Below, one piece after another: positions 1 to 7,267 of a stretch of 9,084 nt of DNA. A program made the position numbers and the translations under genes. Position 1 is the first letter of the stretch. Each line of letters starts with the position of its first letter. Under the pieces are notes generated by a model. The model was not told where the DNA came from. It saw only the letters and a list, made by a program, of their open reading frames with translations, and did no database searches. Source of the DNA: JAZNBI01 sp045586995 (lineage in GTDB: Bacteria > Bacillota > Clostridia > Oscillospirales > CAG-272); assembly GCA_045586995.1 (NCBI GenBank), contig JAZNBI010000031.1, positions 1 through 9,084 of the forward strand, given 5' to 3'.

Positions 1-1
1 A

Positions 2-136
2 TCGCTCCATAAATTAAAACGATTCAAAGATACACACAATATCCACCCTGCCGCAAATTATTTCAAGAAAGATCAATATGTCATCGACCGTTTAAATTCC
101 AATCTTTACAACACAAAAAAATCACAAAAGCAGTGA
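2..136 (+). CDS. C-terminal end of an unidentified protein (partial, cut by the window edge)
   Basis: An open frame enters from the left edge and runs 44 codons to a TGA at 134-136. The peptide is basic and hydrophilic (ends ...NTKKSQKQ) with no motif I recognise. Codon choice resembles the downstream genes, the other two + frames are interrupted by stops, and the frame ends before a strong promoter, so it may be the tail of a real gene. It could also be a chance frame, since 44 codons is short. No hairpin terminator is visible between its stop and the promoter at 210. I assign no function. Confidence 0.4.
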   Translation, partial: SLHKLKRFKDTHNIHPAANYFKKDQYVIDRLNSNLYNTKKSQKQ

Positions 137-209
137 TATCGTATATTGTTATAATGCATATATAATCCCATCGGATATCTGTTAATTTTGTCCAATTTTA
201 ATTAAACTA

Positions 210-238
210 TTGACTTTCAATATGTATAGCGCTATAAT
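210..238 (+). promoter_or_regulatory. Sigma-A promoter of the polysaccharide operon
   Basis: The -35 box TTGACT (210-215) and the -10 box TATAAT (233-238) are separated by exactly 17 bp. This differs from the housekeeping consensus at one -35 position. Transcription would start near 245, giving a leader of about 100 nt before the ATG at 347. No other convincing promoter is visible before gdhA, so this one probably drives all five genes. A 12-bp palindrome (225-236) covers the end of the spacer and most of the -10 box. Confidence 0.8.
225..236. promoter_or_regulatory. 12-bp palindrome over the -10 box, candidate operator
   Basis: TATAGCGCTATA is a perfect 12-bp inverted repeat whose right half is the first part of the -10 hexamer. 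A dimeric repressor bound here would block RNA polymerase. The palindrome is seen directly; operator function is inferred from position only, and no regulator gene lies nearby. Because the right half doubles as a -10 box, part of the symmetry could be chance. Confidence 0.35.
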
Positions 239-310
239 ATAGTAGATTATAACTATTTGATTGCAAAACCAAAATGCAAAAATCGCAAATACCCTTGACT
301 TAAAAAAGAA

Positions 311-337
311 AAGGAGCTTGATTATTCAGTATAATCA
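311..337 (+). promoter_or_regulatory. Distant Shine-Dalgarno with a 7-bp hairpin between it and the start codon
   Basis: AAGGAG (311-316) is the only good ribosome binding site before the first gene, but it ends 30 nt before the ATG at 347. Between them lies a perfect 7-bp inverted repeat, TGATTAT (319-325) and ATAATCA (331-337), with a 5-nt loop. If this folds in the RNA, the effective distance from Shine-Dalgarno to ATG falls to about 11 nt. No alternative start exists: the frame hits a TAA at 332-334 with no start codon between it and 347. Confidence 0.45.
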
Positions 338-346
338 CAAAAATCT

Positions 347-2242
347 ATGAAAATAAGGAAGCTTATCTTAATAGCAATTGACTTTTTGATCGTATCCTTT
401 GTCACGCTCGGAATTATGTTAATATATCCGCAGCTTGCAAACAACGACGGTATCAATTCCGCGTTTTTTGTAAAAACCGCGATTTTGGCGGCGATTTTGA
501 TTATTATCAGATATGCATTCAGAATTTATGACTCGGTTATACGATACGCAAATATTTATTTTTACACAATCCTTCTGCTTTCCGATTTTGTCGGATTTGT
601 AGTTTTTACAACTCTCGGGCATTTTGTTCCGTATACAGCTTTCGGGCTTGCTTTTACCGTAGTGTCGATTATGGCAATTGTTTTGATAACTCTTGTCAGC
701 CGTTTTGTGTATCAGTTGTATTATGCATATGTAAACAATCGCAAAGAACGCATTGATTTTAAAAGCAAAAAACAGAAAAAAATCAAGATTGCCATCGTCG
801 GCGCGGGTAATGTCGGTGCGACACTTGCCAATGAGCTTTTGCGAAATCCGAGAGCACTATATTATCCGATTTGCTTTGTCGATATAGACAGGCAAAAAAT
901 AGGCAAGACACTAAACGGAATCCGAATTCTTTCCGAGGATGAAAAGCTGTTTGATTCTTTTGAAAGATTGGGCGTGGATGAGATAGTCATCGCTATTACC
1001 GATACCAATAAAAAAACCAGAGCAGCGCTCTATGAAACCTACAGAAAATCAGGACTTAAGGTTAAGCTTTACGATTACATACAGGACGCCCCGGGCACGG
1101 CAGAAAGCACGCATATTATTCGCGATTTTGACCTTGAAGAATTGCTTTGCCGACGAACCATAAATGTAAATTCAAAAGAATCGAAAAGCTTTTACAGTGG
1201 TAAGACCGTGCTCGTTACGGGCGGAGGCGGTTCAATCGGCAGCGAAATTTGTCGTCAGGTTGCAAAATGCTCGCCGAAGGAATTGATCATCTTGGATATC
1301 TACGAGAACAATGCCTATGACATCCAGCAGGAGCTTATCTACAAATTCGGCGATAAGCTGAATTTGACGGTTTTGATCGCTTCTGTTCGAGACGCAGACA
1401 GAATAGACAGTATTTTTGAAAAATATCGCCCGAATATTGTTTTTCATGCCGCCGCGCACAAGCATGTTCCGCTTATGGAAAACAGTCCGATGGAAGCTAT
1501 CAAAAACAATGTTTTCGGCACATATATCACGGCAAATGCCGCCGAAAAATACGGTGCCGAGAAGTTTATACTGATTTCTACCGATAAAGCGGTCAACCCC
1601 ACCAATATTATGGGGGCGACTAAGCGTCTTTGTGAAATGGTTGTTCAATGCCGTCATTGTAGCAACACCGAATTTGCAGCGGTCAGATTTGGAAACGTGC
1701 TTGGAAGCAACGGCAGCGTAATTCCTCTTTTCAAAAAGCAAATTCTTGCAGGCGGACCGCTTACCCTGACCGATAAAAGAATCATTCGCTATATTATGAC
1801 AATACCCGAAGCGGTTGAGCTTGTAATGGAAGCAGGCGCGTTTGCACAAGGCGGAGAGCTTTATGTGCTTGATATGGGAGAGCCGGTAAAAATTCTGTCA
1901 CTTGCCGAAAAGACCATTCAGCTTATGGGATTTGAGCCATATAAGGATATCGATATTGTTGAAATCGGACTTCGCAAGGGAGAAAAGCTTTACGAAGAGC
2001 TACTTATACGCACGGAAGAGCTCGACAAAACCGAAAACGATCTGATTTTTATCGAACGCGACGAGCCCTATACCCGTTCCGAAATCGAAACAAAGCTCAA
2101 TTTGCTTCGCAAGGCAATGCTTAAAAACGATAACGATGCGGCGTTTGATGTCATCAGAAGCCAAGTTCCGACTTACAAAAGTCCCGAGGAGCTAAATAAC
2201 GCTGTTGAAAAAGTACATTCCGAAAAATACAGTTCGGTTTGA
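347..2242 (+). CDS. Membrane-bound NDP-sugar 4,6-dehydratase, CapD/PglF/WbpM type
   Basis: A 631-residue protein of the large polysaccharide-biosynthesis dehydratase family, which converts a UDP-N-acetylhexosamine to the 4-keto-6-deoxy sugar, an early step toward modified sugars for capsules or glycoproteins. Four N-terminal membrane helices (about 3-28, 40-58, 72-96, 98-122) are followed by a first Rossmann-like domain with VGAGNVG (151-157). The catalytic SDR domain begins at TGGGGSIGSE (291-300) and contains FHAAAHKHVP (376-385). The active site reads STDK (411-414) followed by M422-x3-K426: methionine replaces the usual SDR tyrosine, as known for PglF/WbpM-type enzymes, with D413 and K414 in place to supply the acid/base chemistry. 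Length and domain order match the full-length family. The start is fixed by an upstream in-frame stop and by the helix that begins at once. It heads the operon and is separated from the next gene by 117 bp without a visible promoter. The exact sugar substrate cannot be told. Confidence 0.93.
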   Translation: MKIRKLILIAIDFLIVSFVTLGIMLIYPQLANNDGINSAFFVKTAILAAILIIIRYAFRIYDSVIRYANIYFYTILLLSDFVGFVVFTTLGHFVPYTAFGLAFTVVSIMAIVLITLVSRFVYQLYYAYVNNRKERIDFKSKKQKKIKIAIVGAGNVGATLANELLRNPRALYYPICFVDIDRQKIGKTLNGIRILSEDEKLFDSFERLGVDEIVIAITDTNKKTRAALYETYRKSGLKVKLYDYIQDAPGTAESTHIIRDFDLEELLCRRTINVNSKESKSFYSGKTVLVTGGGGSIGSEICRQVAKCSPKELIILDIYENNAYDIQQELIYKFGDKLNLTVLIASVRDADRIDSIFEKYRPNIVFHAAAHKHVPLMENSPMEAIKNNVFGTYITANAAEKYGAEKFILISTDKAVNPTNIMGATKRLCEMVVQCRHCSNTEFAAVRFGNVLGSNGSVIPLFKKQILAGGPLTLTDKRIIRYIMTIPEAVELVMEAGAFAQGGELYVLDMGEPVKILSLAEKTIQLMGFEPYKDIDIVEIGLRKGEKLYEELLIRTEELDKTENDLIFIERDEPYTRSEIETKLNLLRKAMLKNDNDAAFDVIRSQVPTYKSPEELNNAVEKVHSEKYSSV

Positions 2243-2359
2243 ACGGACAATTTTAACGCGACATAGCAATATAATAATATAACCGCAATCAAAATATTTC
2301 TCGGTGTAAAAATATTTAAAAATTTATTTTAGCCGCACAAAGCGGTGTTGGAGATCAAA

Positions 2360-3121
2360 ATGGATAAACAAATTAATTATGAAATTAACATTACAAAATT
2401 ACTGAAAGCGTTTTGGCACAGGGCATGGCTGATAATACTTTTGGCGGTTATTTTCGCGGGAATGTTTTTCTCCTATGCGAAATTCGGAATAACTCCGCTT
2501 TACGAAACGGAAACGCTCTTATATGTCAACAACAGCGATATGTCGCTCGGAAACGTTTCCTTTAAAATAACCAGCTCGGACCTGGCAGCGGCAAAATATC
2601 TCGTTGGTACATATATCGTTATTTTAAATTCACGGCTTACGTTGCAAGAGGTTATAGACAAAGCCGACCTCGATTGTTCTTATGAACAATTAAAAGCCAT
2701 GATCTCCGCAAGCGCTGTCGATGAAACCGAGATCTTCCGTATAACGGTAAATCACCCCGATCCAATGACCGCCGAGCTTATTGCCAATACGATAGCCGAC
2801 GTTTTGCCGAATAAAATTTCAGACGTGCTCGAGGGAAGCTCTGCTCGTGTCGTCGACTATGCAGTAACTCCCAACCAGAAAGCTTCTCCAAGCATTACAA
2901 AATATACCGCTCTCGGTATGATTCTCGGCGCGCTTATCGGCTGTACTATCATTACCTGCATTGAGCTTGCGGATACCCTTATCCGAGATGAAGAATATAT
3001 TATCGAAAGCTACGAAATACCCGTTATTTCAATAGTTCCTAATTTCAACTCAGGTAAAAAATCATCATATTACAAATATAAATACGAATATTCATCAAAT
3101 GCGAAAAGGAGGGGCAAATAA
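2360..3121 (+). CDS. cpsC: Wzz/CpsC-type chain-length determinant and tyrosine-kinase adaptor
   Basis: A 253-residue membrane protein with the topology of Gram-positive polysaccharide co-polymerases: a short cytoplasmic N terminus, TM1 (about 21-40), an extracellular Wzz domain, a proline-containing segment (P161, P167) before TM2 (about 171-190), and a cytoplasmic tail with the family-like IPVISIVPN stretch (230 region). In relatives this protein controls polymer length and its tail activates the CpsD kinase. I chose the ATG at 2360 because GGAG (2350-2353) sits 6 nt upstream; an in-frame GTG at 2345 would add five residues but lacks a site. The stop overlaps the kinase ATG by one base (TAATG), indicating translational coupling. 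Unusually, the tail carries a dense tyrosine cluster (Y237, Y238, Y240, Y242, Y244) that resembles the tail of the kinase encoded next. Confidence 0.9.
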   Translation: MDKQINYEINITKLLKAFWHRAWLIILLAVIFAGMFFSYAKFGITPLYETETLLYVNNSDMSLGNVSFKITSSDLAAAKYLVGTYIVILNSRLTLQEVIDKADLDCSYEQLKAMISASAVDETEIFRITVNHPDPMTAELIANTIADVLPNKISDVLEGSSARVVDYAVTPNQKASPSITKYTALGMILGALIGCTIITCIELADTLIRDEEYIIESYEIPVISIVPNFNSGKKSSYYKYKYEYSSNAKRRGK

Positions 3122-3942
3122 TGTTTGACAAAAAGAAGAAAAAAAACGATATTAAAAATTATGAAGCTTCCTCTGGAAACAAAAAGCAAGTGGAAAAAAT
3201 CGGTCAAAGCTTGAATTTTGCCGCTGCCGAAGCATATAAGCTTCTTCGTACTAATTTGATGTTCAGTATATCCGATGAAAAAGCGTGCAAGGTTATAGGC
3301 GTTACCAGTGCGCTTCGCGGCGAGGGAAAAAGCACCACCTCTATGAATGTTTCCTATTCGCTTGCCGAGGCAGGTAAAAAAGTGCTGCTTATCGAGGCGG
3401 ATATGCGACTTCCGGTTATAGCGTCAGCTATGGAAATTACAAGAGCACCCGGACTTTCTCACGCGATCGCGGGAATAAATGAGATTCCCGAAGCGATTCA
3501 CCCCTCCGGTATAATAGAAAATCTTGACGTCATTCCTGCAGGAGAGATCCCTCCGAATCCGTCCGAGATGCTTTCTTCAAAGCGGATGGAAAAGCTTGTG
3601 GAAACTCTCTCCGAGCAATATGATTATATAATAATAGACCTTCCTCCCGTTTCGGTTGTAAGCGACAGCTTGGCTGTTGCGCGTCTGCTTTCGGGTATGG
3701 TCGTCGTTGTCAGACTTAATTACTGTGACAAGCACGCGTTAAACGACTCTATCAGGCAATTGCAATATACAAATGTCAAAATTCTCGGATTTGTGCTGAA
3801 CGATTCGGAATCATCTGCAGCTCATTATAAAAAATACAAGAGCAAATTCAAGAAGATTTATAAATACGGCTACGATTATGAGAGTCGCGGTAAGAGTAAA
3901 AAGGGCAAAAAAGCGTCCTCGGACTCATTCGATAAGGCGTGA
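3121..3942 (+). CDS. cpsD: CpsD/CapB-type bacterial tyrosine kinase
   Basis: A 273-residue BY-kinase, a soluble partner that docks on the CpsC membrane protein and autophosphorylates on C-terminal tyrosines, coupling phosphorylation to polymer export. Visible elements are an oligomerisation motif variant E37-x2-K40-x2-R43 (usually ExxRxxR), Walker A in RGEGKST (66-72, K70), Walker A' IEADMR (91-96, with E92 where Asp is common), Walker B IIID (170-173), and a C-terminal tyrosine cluster (Y236, Y239, Y247, Y249, Y251, Y253) within a lysine-rich tail. A strong AAGGAGG site (3106-3112) lies 8 nt before the ATG. The lack of membrane segments fits the two-polypeptide Gram-positive arrangement, not the fused proteobacterial Wzc. 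A MinD/ParA-like role is excluded by the tail and the neighbours. Confidence 0.93.
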   Translation: MFDKKKKKNDIKNYEASSGNKKQVEKIGQSLNFAAAEAYKLLRTNLMFSISDEKACKVIGVTSALRGEGKSTTSMNVSYSLAEAGKKVLLIEADMRLPVIASAMEITRAPGLSHAIAGINEIPEAIHPSGIIENLDVIPAGEIPPNPSEMLSSKRMEKLVETLSEQYDYIIIDLPPVSVVSDSLAVARLLSGMVVVVRLNYCDKHALNDSIRQLQYTNVKILGFVLNDSESSAAHYKKYKSKFKKIYKYGYDYESRGKSKKGKKASSDSFDKA

Positions 3943-3948
3943 TGAAAG

Positions 3949-4665
3949 ATGCTTGACTTTCATGCTCATATTCTTCCCGAGTTAGACGACGGCAGTTCTT
4001 CGGTCGAAGAAAGCATCTTTATGCTGCGCGAAAGCGCGCGCCAAGGTACAAGTACCGTTTGCGCAACGCCTCACTTTTACCCCGACCTTGTGTCGCTCGA
4101 CGAATTTCTCGAAAAACGGCAACGCGCCTTTGAATCGATCGCACCGAAGCTCACAGGCGAGCTTCCGAATGTGATTTTAGGCGCGGAGGTGTTATACTAC
4201 GACGGTATCTGCAAAACCGAAAAGCTTCCGCTTTTGCGACTTTCGGGCACGAAGCTGCTGCTGCTTGAAATGCCCGATTCCCCTTGGACAAGTCGAGTTG
4301 TTTCAACGGTTGTCGAGCTTGCCGCACGAGCTGATATTACGGTCGTGCTTGCTCATATCGAACGCTATCTTCATCTGTTCAAGCGCGACACGCTCGACAC
4401 ACTTTTATTAAACGGTGTATTAATACAAGCCGACACTTCGTTTTTTATAAATCGGTTCACGCAAAAAAAGGCGCTGAATATGTTAGCAAAGAATAAAATT
4501 CAGTTTCTCGGAACCGATTGCCACAATATGACCGACCGAAAGCCGAATATGGATAAAGCAATCTCTGTCATATCCAAAAAGCTCGGTTCGGAATATTTAT
4601 ACAATGTTAATCAAGTCAACGAACATTTAACTGTCGGCTCGCAAAAATTCCCCGAAATCGAGTAA
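3949..4665 (+). CDS. cpsB: CpsB/YwqE-type PHP-domain protein-tyrosine phosphatase
   Basis: A 238-residue metal-dependent phosphatase of the PHP family that removes phosphate from the CpsD tyrosine cluster. The metal ligands are all present: HAH (H5, H7), D13/D14 in ELDDG, H42 in TPHFYP, E80 in GAEV, H136 in AHIERY, and D190/H192 in GTDCH. Length matches the family and no signal peptide is seen, so it is cytoplasmic. The kinase stop and an ATG at 3942 form TGATG, but that ATG opens only a four-codon frame. The real start is the ATG at 3949, because a TGA at 3943-3945 closes its frame just upstream and the conserved N terminus begins there. The ribosome binding site is weak, so translation may depend on ribosomes leaving the kinase gene. 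The related histidinol phosphatases differ in length and context. Confidence 0.93.
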   Translation: MLDFHAHILPELDDGSSSVEESIFMLRESARQGTSTVCATPHFYPDLVSLDEFLEKRQRAFESIAPKLTGELPNVILGAEVLYYDGICKTEKLPLLRLSGTKLLLLEMPDSPWTSRVVSTVVELAARADITVVLAHIERYLHLFKRDTLDTLLLNGVLIQADTSFFINRFTQKKALNMLAKNKIQFLGTDCHNMTDRKPNMDKAISVISKKLGSEYLYNVNQVNEHLTVGSQKFPEIE

Positions 4666-4709
4666 TTTTTCAAAAACATAAAATTCAAATAGACCGTGAG
4701 GTGCTCCGT

Positions 4710-5678
4710 ATGCGTATTAAGCTAAACCGAGAAATAGTTAAATTTATTCTTTTGGTTTTGACTTTGGTGCTGCTGGGCACCTCTGTTTTAAAGATCGTCG
4801 AATATTTTGATAAGGGTAACGCCCTTGACTTTTTGAGCGGATTCAACCACAAAAGTATTACCATAGACGGCGTAAAATACGAAAAAAAGCCCTCTCTTGA
4901 AACCTTTTTGATTATCGGTGTAGACAAATATGAGGCGCACAACGCAAATCACGGATACAGTAACTCACATAAGGCGGATTTTTTAGTTTTATTTGTATTG
5001 GATAATAAAAACGACTGCTATACCGCGCTTCAACTAAACCGCGACACAATGACAAAAATACAGATTCTCGGCGAACGCGGTGAAAAAACGGGGGAATTTG
5101 TCGGTCAGCTTGCGCTTTCAAATACTTACGGAAAGGGCGGCCACGATAGCTGCCGAAACACCGTGGATGCCGTTGAAAATCTCTTGTTCGGAATAAATAT
5201 CGACCACTATCTTTCGCTCACAATGGACGCCATTGTCGAAATAAACGATTTTGTAGGCGGCGTTACCGTCAAGGTGCTTGAGGATATGACGTCACTTTCT
5301 CCCGAAATGCAAAAGGATGCGGAAATTACGCTTCACGGCGCGCTCACGCTCGATTATATAGGGGCAGCCGACAACGGCAACGTTTCCCGCGCAGAACGTC
5401 AAGCGCAATACTTCAGAGAACTTCAAAAGCAGCTTTCGGGAAAGGATTTTGGATCTCAGGAGCTTTTGTCTATTGCCGAAAAGCTCTCGGATTGCGTTGT
5501 CAGCAACTGTACGGCAACTCGCTTTTTGTCTTTGTATGAAAAAATCTGCACCTATCAAAACAACGGCTTTGTTTCGCTCGATGGCGAAACGGTGCTCGGC
5601 GGGGACTTTTCCGAGTTCTATCCCGATAAAGAAAATCTAAAGCAAACCGTAATTTCGCTGTTTTGCAAGCCCGAGTAA
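4710..5678 (+). CDS. LCP (LytR-CpsA-Psr) family protein, probable polymer-to-wall ligase, divergent
   Basis: A 322-residue protein with a short cytoplasmic N terminus, one membrane helix (about 11-30) and an external LCP domain. Family members move polyprenyl-pyrophosphate-linked glycopolymers onto peptidoglycan. Family signs are the start of the fold at TFLIIGVDKY (65-74), D90 before the strand FLVLFVLD, LNRDTM (109-114, R111, D112), GKGG/NTVDAVENLLFGI (141-162) and DFVGGVTV (180-187). Near SRAERQ (226-231) the usual arginine pair (RxR before the SRxxRQ block) reads GAA (218-220), so two arginines normally thought to contact the pyrophosphate are missing. I chose ATG 4710 because GAGGTG (4698-4703) lies 6 nt upstream; a GTG at 4701 overlaps that site. 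It closes the cps-type gene set, 44 bp after the phosphatase. Identity is strong from fold motifs and context; activity is uncertain. Confidence 0.83.
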   Translation: MRIKLNREIVKFILLVLTLVLLGTSVLKIVEYFDKGNALDFLSGFNHKSITIDGVKYEKKPSLETFLIIGVDKYEAHNANHGYSNSHKADFLVLFVLDNKNDCYTALQLNRDTMTKIQILGERGEKTGEFVGQLALSNTYGKGGHDSCRNTVDAVENLLFGINIDHYLSLTMDAIVEINDFVGGVTVKVLEDMTSLSPEMQKDAEITLHGALTLDYIGAADNGNVSRAERQAQYFRELQKQLSGKDFGSQELLSIAEKLSDCVVSNCTATRFLSLYEKICTYQNNGFVSLDGETVLGGDFSEFYPDKENLKQTVISLFCKPE

Positions 5679-5773
5679 CCGAACAGCTTTAACAAAATAT
5701 ATCGCTTTTGGGCATATGCTGCCGCTTTATCGAAAAAATATTTTAATTTTTATAATTGAAGCTTAAATAGCTA

Positions 5774-5802
5774 TTGACATTCATTTTTTCAAGTGTTATA
5801 AT
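5774..5802 (+). promoter_or_regulatory. Consensus sigma-A promoter of gdhA
   Basis: TTGACA (5774-5779) and TATAAT (5797-5802) match both consensus boxes exactly with a 17-bp spacer. Transcription should begin near 5809, giving a leader of about 78 nt. The -10 box is part of an 11-bp direct repeat, ATAATATTTTT at 5798-5808 and 5810-5820. A 5-bp hairpin TTCCG/CGGAA with a 3-nt loop (5836-5848) lies in the leader. The GGAGG site (5878-5882) is 4 nt before the ATG. No terminator for the upstream operon is visible at 5679-5773. Confidence 0.88.
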
Positions 5803-5886
5803 ATTTTTCATAATATTTTTTTGTTTTTTTGAAATTTCCGATGCGGAATTATTCAAATTAAAAATCTACAAAATATCGGAGGAACT

Positions 5887-7221
5887 ATGTCATACGTAGA
5901 AAGCGTTATAGCTAAAATTGAGAAAAAATACGCCGACCAGCCCGAATTTCTTCAGGCAGTCAGAGAGGTGTTCGAATCTCTTGAAAAAGTCATTTCCAAA
6001 AACGAAGAAAAATACAAAAAAGAAGCCATTCTCGAAAGAATGGTAGAGCCCGACCGTCAAATAATCTTCCGCGTTCCGTGGGTAGACGATAAAGGTCAGA
6101 TGCAAATAAACACCGGCTACAGAGTTCAGTTCAACAACTCTATCGGTCCTTATAAGGGAGGAATCCGTCTGCATCCTTCGGTAAATTTGAGCATTATCAA
6201 ATTCCTCGGATTTGAGCAGGTTCTCAAAAACTCTCTCACAGGTCTGCCGATAGGCGGCGGCAAGGGCGGTTCAGACTTTGACCCTAAGGGCAAATCCGAC
6301 CGCGAAATTATGGCGTTCTGCCAAAGCTTCATTTCAGAGCTTTATAAATACATAGGCGCTGACGAAGACGTTCCCGCAGGCGATATCGGCACGGGCGCAC
6401 GTGAAATCGGATATATGTTCGGTCAGTATAAGCGTCTTACCGGTATTTACGAAGGCGTTTTCACGGGAAAAGGTCTTTCTTACGGCGGTTCGCTTGCAAG
6501 AAAAGAAGCTACCGGATACGGCTTGTTGTACCTCACACAGGAAATGCTCCGTTGCAACGGTATGAATATCGAAGGCAAACGTGTTGCTATCTCGGGCTCG
6601 GGTAACGTTGCTATCTACGCTGCTCAAAAGGCAATCCAGCTCGGCGCAAAGGTTATAACAATGAGCGATTCTACCGGTTGGATCTATGATGAAAACGGCG
6701 TTGACTTAGCTGCTGTAAAGGAGATCAAAGAGGTTAACAGAGGCCGCATAAGCGAATATATAAAATATCATCCCGAAGCAAAATACGCAGACGGCAGAGG
6801 CGTTTGGACGGTTAAATGCGACATCGCCCTTCCCTGCGCAACGCAAAACGAGCTCCTTATCGAGGATGCAAAGGCACTCGTTGCAAACGGCTGCCAGGCA
6901 GTTGCCGAGGGAGCTAATATGCCCACAACCATCGAAGCTACGAAATATCTGCAGGCAAACGGAGTTCTTTTTGCTCCGGGTAAAGCCGCAAATGCAGGCG
7001 GAGTTGCTACGTCGGCGCTTGAAATGTCACAGAACAGCGAGCGCTTGAGCTGGTCGTTCGACGAGGTTGACGCAAAGCTTCACACCATTATGGTCAATAT
7101 CTTCCACAACATCGATTCGGCTTCCGAAAGATACGGCGCAAAGGGCGACTACGTTGCCGGAGCCAACATCGCGGGCTTTGAAAAGGTTGTTGACGCTATG
7201 CTTGCACACGGCGCTTGCTAA
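5887..7221 (+). CDS. gdhA: NADP-type glutamate dehydrogenase
   Basis: A 444-residue cytoplasmic enzyme of the hexameric bacterial/fungal GDH family. It forms glutamate from 2-oxoglutarate and ammonium with NAD(P)H and so links carbon and nitrogen metabolism. Active-site residues are visible: K90 in GPYKGG, K114, the catalytic K126 in PIGGGKGGSDFDPKG, and D166 in DVPAGDIGTG. The nucleotide-binding domain carries SGSGNVA (236-242) and MSDSTG (259-264), which resemble the NADP-dependent E. coli-type enzymes, so NADPH use and an assimilatory role are likely but not proven. Length is normal for the family. The gene has its own promoter and is closed by the hairpin at 7268-7303, so it is probably transcribed alone. 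Codon use is smooth with no sign of transfer or damage. Confidence 0.97.
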   Translation: MSYVESVIAKIEKKYADQPEFLQAVREVFESLEKVISKNEEKYKKEAILERMVEPDRQIIFRVPWVDDKGQMQINTGYRVQFNNSIGPYKGGIRLHPSVNLSIIKFLGFEQVLKNSLTGLPIGGGKGGSDFDPKGKSDREIMAFCQSFISELYKYIGADEDVPAGDIGTGAREIGYMFGQYKRLTGIYEGVFTGKGLSYGGSLARKEATGYGLLYLTQEMLRCNGMNIEGKRVAISGSGNVAIYAAQKAIQLGAKVITMSDSTGWIYDENGVDLAAVKEIKEVNRGRISEYIKYHPEAKYADGRGVWTVKCDIALPCATQNELLIEDAKALVANGCQAVAEGANMPTTIEATKYLQANGVLFAPGKAANAGGVATSALEMSQNSERLSWSFDEVDAKLHTIMVNIFHNIDSASERYGAKGDYVAGANIAGFEKVVDAMLAHGAC

Positions 7222-7267
7222 TTTAATTTTACAAAAAAAACTCCGTGAAGGGCAGGTTCTCATAAGG

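Noticed and set aside
295..335. Second promoter from TTGACT (295-300) and TATAAT (330-335).
   Set aside because: The spacer is 29 bp, far outside the usable range, and the TATAAT is part of the hairpin before the first gene.
1232..1849. 205-residue open frame on the - strand.
   Set aside because: It lies wholly inside the catalytic domain of the dehydratase and has no family motif; it is a shadow frame.
2239..2275. Internal promoter between the dehydratase and CpsC genes (TTGAAC and TATAAT).
   Set aside because: The spacer is 25 bp and no better -35 box fits the -10 box.
2333..2345. CCGC/GCGG hairpin just before the CpsC ribosome binding site.
   Set aside because: Only four pairs plus one G-U, and it does not cover the GGAG; too weak to call a control element.
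3391..3408. Glu in place of Asp in the kinase Walker A' motif as a sign of an inactive kinase.
   Set aside because: I recall the same EADMR form in other clostridial BY-kinases, and the remaining motifs and tyrosine cluster are intact.
5679..5773. Terminator after the LCP gene.
   Set aside because: Only a 4-bp GGCA/TGCC stem and AT-only complementarity are present; nothing like an intrinsic terminator.
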